Shown here in pieces: positions 56,792 to 64,000 of a stretch of 64,000 bases of DNA (the stretch's first letter is position 1; every line of letters starts with the position of its first letter). The notes under the pieces were generated by a model. That model had not been told where the DNA came from and searched no databases. It saw nothing but the letters and a program-made list of their open reading frames with translations. The stretch spans positions 1 to 64,000 of the forward strand of contig JAMPIT010000543.1 in assembly GCA_026261815.1 (NCBI GenBank), read 5' to 3'. This stretch comes from Monarcha castaneiventris obscurior. Lineage: Eukaryota > Chordata > Aves > Passeriformes > Monarchidae. The translations under genes were made by a program, and so were the position numbers.

Positions 56792-57790
56792 ACTGGGGGG
56801 AGCCTAGTCCACGAAGTTAAAAACAAGAATGTACTGTCCTTTCAACTCTCGCGCCATGTGGCTGACGGGGGCGAGCCGCAGCGAGCGTCCATGCGGGGTC
56901 CGGCCCTGGGCTGGCCATGAGGCCAGCCTGGGCATGCCCTCTTTTCGGCAGAGAGGGGCAGCTCGGCATGAGCTGGCAGGGGGTCACAGGCAGGCACAGC
57001 CTCAGCGGACCCAGGGGAGAAAAGCGGAGTCACTGGGTGTCTCAGTTTAAAAGACAGGTGTCTATCAAAGGGAGGCAGAAGCCCCCCCCCCGGAATGGGT
57101 AATGTAACCCTCCTCCCCCAAAAAATTATTATAAATTTGAAATTGAGGGGCTTTCAGGCACAGATATAAGAGAGAGGAATAACAGTTCTTTTACTAATAT
57201 ATATATAAAGGAATATAACAGAAAACACTGGTTTAACCTGACAAAGACAGGGTATGACCTGGCACCCTGCCAGGCAGGGTGGTGGTAGCAGTCTGATTCA
57301 ATGGTGGTTGCAGTCTTTCTGGAGTGGCAGTTGTGGCTCTATCAAAGCAGTGATCCTATGTAGTTATCTTCTGGGAATCCGGTAGAGAAGAAAGCTGCTC
57401 CGCTGGGACTTCAGTGGAAAAGAGAGCTGCTCCGCTGGGAAGAACCAGTGGAAGTGGCTGGCTGGCTGTTCCAAAAAACCAGATTTATCCAGGTGGGAAA
57501 GCTTGTCTCCTTCCCCTGGGCGGAGCATCTCACAAGGGGATGGTGAGTTCAAGAGGCGGGGCACCGATGGGGCTATCAACAGAAGATCATTTATCCAGGT
57601 GAGAAAGCTTGGCTCCTTCCCCCTGGGCGGAGCATCTTACAATGGGATCATGAGGCAGGGCACTGATGGGACCATTAACAGAAGATAGTCCAGGAGCAAG
57701 TTATCTATGAATCATGGACAAAGCGTTAATGGGCCCATTGACAAAAGATAGTCGGGAGGGAGGAGGCAGCGAACACCACCACACCTGGTT

Positions 57791-58660
57791 TCAGCAGCTC
57801 ATGAAGATGGGAATAGAATATACTGCAACCCAGGACACCGGGGCTCTCGGGAGCAGTGGTGGGGGGCCCCGTCGGAGCTGCCACGGGGGAAGAGAGGTCT
57901 GCCCTTGGTCAGCAGCCTGAAGGGATTGGTCGGCAGCCTTTTGTCTGGGCTGACCATGCTGCGTGCTGCTCTCTGCCTTAGGGCTTTTTGTGGGGACCGG
58001 CAGCTGCTGCTTCGCGGCTGCGGTGCTGCCGGGGAGACTGAGGGCGGCGGGGTCAGGCATCTTTATCACCTGCCACACTTGCTGCCACCTTTTCAGTGTG
58101 TGTTCTAAAAGCACTAGATCTCCTCTGTTTCTAGTATTGCTAGGCTGTCTCAAGCCTTTTAGGGAGTCTTTGAATGCTGCTTTTTTCTGCAGCTGCAGGT
58201 CCTCGGGGCTTATGTCCAAGCTCCTGAGAGGCTGCTGGGGACTCCTGATGGAGGGACAGGGACACAATGCAACACAAATCAATGCGTGGGAGGGGCTGGA
58301 TGGCGCAAAGACCACGCATGGTAACACGAGCAGGAGCAGGAGGGGGAGGGGGAGCGTGTGTGGGCGAAAAGCCGGCCACTGTGGCCACAGACGCCAAGTG
58401 GTGTCTGCCATTTTGGATGAGGGGAGTGGAGCCGGGAAAATTAAAATTAAAAATAGCAGCTGGTATTGCGGGTCGGGCCATGCTGCCATTGCGATCTTGG
58501 AGCAAATCTGAAGTAGCATAAACTGGGGAAGTGGATACAGGAAAGGGGTTTGGGACAGAACTCGGGGTGGCCTGGCCGTCACCACTCCGGGCAGGGAACA
58601 GAGGAGAACGGGAGAGAGCAGGGAGACGGTAGCAACCCTGTGCCCTTGGGCACAATCCAT
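57791..58660 (-). pseudogene. gag-like region of provirus D, copy 2
   Basis: A 289-codon open frame that includes the proline-rich region and DISPEDLQLQKKAAFKDSLK shared with copy 1. Its N-terminal part is in a different frame relative to copy 1 (a hydrophobic Leu/Pro reading), so a frame change separates the two. No zinc knuckle is seen. Confidence 0.4.
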
Positions 58661-59256
58661 CTCCCGATTTCCTTTGAATCAGGGCAGGGGGAATAGGAAT
58701 ACAGGGGGAGGAAAGCAGCAGATGGTTTTTTAAACTGGGGTTAACATTTTAAACCATTTCACAAAAGTATCAATATCTTTTGCTAACTTATAAAGCAAAA
58801 GTCCTTTTCTGGACATAAGCAACCATCTTACAAAGCGTTTTTTAATACTCGATTAGCCACTGCTTGAATAACCATTTAATAAAATTTTTTAAACCTTCTC
58901 TGGTATAATGAAAATTCTCACGAACAAGAACTCCTAAAACTGGGAGAAAGGCTTCCTGCAGGAGACGAGAGAATTCTGCCCCCATCTCCCTCTCTTCCCA
59001 ACCCTCGAGATAAAAGGAAATTAAAAGAAAAGGATACAAAGGTGACCCATATTACCTTTGGAGGTCAAATAAAAGTCTCGATATGGTCCACTGACTTGGA
59101 CCAGACTTCTCTTTCCCCAGAAGATGGTTGGTCTTCCCTACCGAGCCTCTGATAGAACTCAGAGATTTCTTTGGGGCAATGGCTGTTCAGAAAGGCAACT
59201 TTCATTCCAGCGATGAAGCTCTGCTGGAGACGCTCTCTAGGGACGGTCTGAAGCTG

Positions 59257-59274
59257 TCCCATGTTCAGGCGCCA
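59257..59274 (-). other. Primer-binding site of provirus D, copy 2
   Basis: TGGCGCCTGAACATGGGA on the minus strand; one base differs from copy 1. Confidence 0.6.
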
Positions 59275-59637
59275 TTTAATACTGCAATTGCCTGGCTCCG
59301 TGGGGTCCTGCGTGCCCCCACGGGTGCCTGGGCATATTCAGTATTAAGTCAGTGACAAAGAGTCAGAAAGGGTATCTGCTTACGTTCCAGCAAGATTTAT
59401 TCATCTTAACTGTTGGAGGGTGTAGAGGCAAATACGAACAGCATGGCTAACTCAAGAGTTTTTCCCGGGGCCTGGGGAAAGGCAGGACCAGGGAGCGGGG
59501 ACCAATGGGAGAGCTCTGGGGAGTGACCAGGCTGACAGACAACCATGGGATTCAAACCGGGATGGGTCATCCCAAAGAGCAAGGCACCCCAGGGGGGAGC
59601 CCCTCCAGTCACCCCAACATGTACACCGGCCACCACA
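59275..59637 (-). repeat. 5' LTR-D, copy 2
   Basis: Aligned with 22529-22891 over its whole length, starting TGTGGTGGCCGG on the minus strand. Confidence 0.7.
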
Positions 59638-60233
59638 GGTGAGGGGTTTTACTCCTTTAGGACACAGGTAAACTTGGAAGAGAGTTCAAAATATTTCATA
59701 GGATAACTTTCAAACCTTTTTAACTCACAGATAAAACTTAAGAGTTATATTGAAGCATATAAATTACAAATTCTCTCGCCTTTCAACTTAATTAACAGCA
59801 TAATCGACTTTTAACAACATTTAAGTACCTTAATTGCCCATCATTTTACAAATGCAAAAGCCAAACCTCTTGTTTTTATGTATGACGGAAGCTGGGGGGC
59901 ACTGGGAGAGAAGGGGGAGACACTGGAATGACTGGGAAGCCATGGGAGAGAGGGAAGTGGACTGGGGGTTACTGGGATGGCACTGGGAGAGAGGGGACAG
60001 GCTTGGGAATGGACTCAGGGGGACTGGGAAGGAATGGGGTGGCACTGGGAGAGACTGGGATGGACTGGGTCTGAAGGGGAGAGCCACGGGAGTCACAGGG
60101 AGAGGGGAAGAGGCCAGGGGGATGGGCACAAGGAGGGCTGAGGGCTCTGGGGTGGTTCCCAGGGAGGTTTTGAGGGGCTGTGAGGTCATTCCCAGGGCAG
60201 GGGCTGAGGGGACACGCTGTGCCCCACGGTCAC

Positions 60234-61102
60234 CTCCCTGATCCTCGCCGAACGGGGTGAACACCCCGTAGCTGAGTCAGCACACTGTGTCCACCACAGC
60301 CTGTATTTCCTCAACAAATCCTGTTTGGGTGTTCCAGTACCGGGCCTGTTTCTCCCCATGCACGGTGTCCCCCACGTAGCGGCCCACATTGCTGTCCAAG
60401 TGCAGGAGCTGCTCCAGGTTGTAGCTGAACCTCACCGTGAACCTCACCTGGTCAGTACCATTAATGAAGTGACACTCGGACTTCACCATGTGCTGGAAGA
60501 GACCTGTGTATGCAGGACACAGGTCAGGGGGTGCCCCCCTAGCACCCCACAGCAAGCCAAGAGCTCAGGGGGCCACCCCGGATCCCCACTCCACATTTCT
60601 TTGCTCCACGGCCGCCATAGGACCTTCCTTCCTGCAGCCCCACCCTCTCATTTCCACCCTTTTTCCATTTTCGCCCCTCCTTTCCCATCAATCTCCAGTT
60701 GCCAGCCCCTGCCCCCATCAGTTTGGGGGTCCCAGTCCCCACTTTTCCCCTTTCCCAGCCCAGCCCTTTTCACACAATCCTCCCAATCCCTGACCCTCTT
60801 CTGCTCAGTTTTGGGATCCCACCCTTCCCTTTTCCCAATTTTTTAACCTTTCCCACACCTCTCCCATCATCCCCCAGTCCTCAGCCCCCTTCCCATTCTT
60901 GCTTTAGGAGTTCCCACTCCCCCTTCAACTCATTTTATGGGTCCCAACCACCCATTTTCCCTACTCTCTCCACCTTTCCCACCATAGCCCAGCCCCTCTT
61001 GCCACCCCCTCAGCTCACCCGAGAGGTGCATGCCCTTGGCCAGGGGGTCCCCAGTACCACCAATGCCACCAGTATGGCCCCAGCTGCCTGCAGATGCCCC
61101 AT
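60234..61102 (-). pseudogene. MHC class II beta pseudogene, exons 1-2, copy 2
   Basis: Exon 2 (60503-60234, 270 bp) encodes the beta-1 domain with the same framework as copy 1 and the same in-frame TGA after VDTVC (60279-60277). Differences include VRFTVRF for VKFMVRF, VGRYVGDTV for VGHYVGDTV, and FVEEIQ for FVEEIR. Exon 1 (61102-61019) keeps its ATG and signal peptide (MGHLQAAGAILVALVVLG) but is 8 bases longer than in copy 1, so its frame towards the junction changes. Exons 3-6 are missing; intron repeats (59895-60180) and provirus D follow. A translated product could at most be a secreted beta-1 fragment. Confidence 0.85.
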
Positions 61103-61384
61103 CCCCCGCGCTGGGCAAGTGCTGAAACCTCCTCTCTCTCCCTTAATTCTGCTCCCGGGGGGTGCTGGGGGTGAGTGGGGGCCCAGGTGAGGAGCTCTGG
61201 GGGCTGCAGATGTGCCTAGCACCTGGGGAGTCATCAGCCAGGAAAGCTCTGAATGGCTAAAAATTGTTTAGTGACTTCTTTGCTTGGCTGAGGAAAGGCC
61301 CAGGAGTTGAGATAAGGACCAGGAGAGCTCCTGCCCCGATCACCAGCACAGAAAAACAGACCCAGTCTGGGGACAGGGATTGCA

Positions 61385-61390
61385 TTTATT
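61385..61390 (-). terminator. Poly(A) signal of zinc-finger gene copy 2
   Basis: AATAAA on the minus strand about 90 bases past the stop, matching 24618-24623. Confidence 0.6.
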
Positions 61391-61477
61391 AGCAATGAAA
61401 TCAGAGCACGCGAATGAGAAGTGAAATAAATCTCTCAAATATTTCCCCCCCACAATGGGGATCGTCTGGAACAGGGG

Positions 61478-64000
<2,523 letters not shown>

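Larger units (their letters stand above)
54581..59637 (-). mobile_element. Provirus D, copy 2
   Basis: The 3' LTR is 54581-55461 (its left end is taken by provirus B) with solo LTR-E nested at 54920-55448. The interior holds the arginine-rich frame (56791-56105), the ~95-bp tandem repeat (57430-57700) and a gag-like frame of 289 codons (58660-57791). A primer-binding site is at 59257-59274 and the 5' LTR at 59275-59637. About 250 bp at 56434-56687 is missing in copy 1. No protease, reverse transcriptase or integrase is recognisable. Confidence 0.65.

Overview
The window looks like bird genomic DNA, most likely from a songbird. The pointers are an intron-containing PIM-like kinase, several MHC class II beta fragments with the 270-bp exon 2 typical of birds, C2H2 zinc-finger genes sharing one short N-terminal exon, and dense nested avian-type endogenous retroviruses (ERVs). 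There are no operons or bacterial signals. The species, chromosome and gene symbols cannot be fixed from sequence alone.

Layout. 1-4435: a decayed minus-strand ERV with an ERV-L-like gene order (integrase end, then dUTPase) and an env remnant between two LTRs. 5.4-10.2 kb: a PIM-like kinase pseudogene fragment, then a five-exon PIM-like kinase gene with all core catalytic motifs and a CpG-rich 5' end (minus strand). 13.3-15.2 kb: a solo LTR and a ~75-bp minisatellite. 15.5-16.9 kb: a CpG island and a broken scavenger-receptor (SRCR) gene. 17.5-26.97 kb: duplication copy 1, holding provirus D (with two solo LTRs nested in its 3' LTR), MHC IIB exons 1-2 and a zinc-finger gene. 24.6-33.3 kb: a large inverted repeat around a 2.4-kb spacer; its plus arm holds a third zinc-finger gene, followed by MHC IIB exon 4-6 remnants. 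37.4-38.8 kb: a GGGAT array and a ~1-kb polypurine tract. 38.8-54.6 kb: a nest of ERVs (F, A and B) and LTR pieces. 54.6-64 kb: duplication copy 2, in the same order as copy 1.

How it fits together. The repeating module is zinc finger plus MHC IIB plus provirus D. It occurs twice in direct orientation about 37 kb apart. A related zinc finger plus MHC module is inverted between them. Shared lesions (an MHC stop codon, a 14-bp zinc-finger deletion and a zinc-finger TAC-to-TAG change) date some events before the direct duplication. Provirus-versus-solo-LTR differences show later divergence. Only the PIM-like kinase and possibly the three zinc-finger genes look able to encode proteins; the MHC, SRCR and retroviral genes are all broken.
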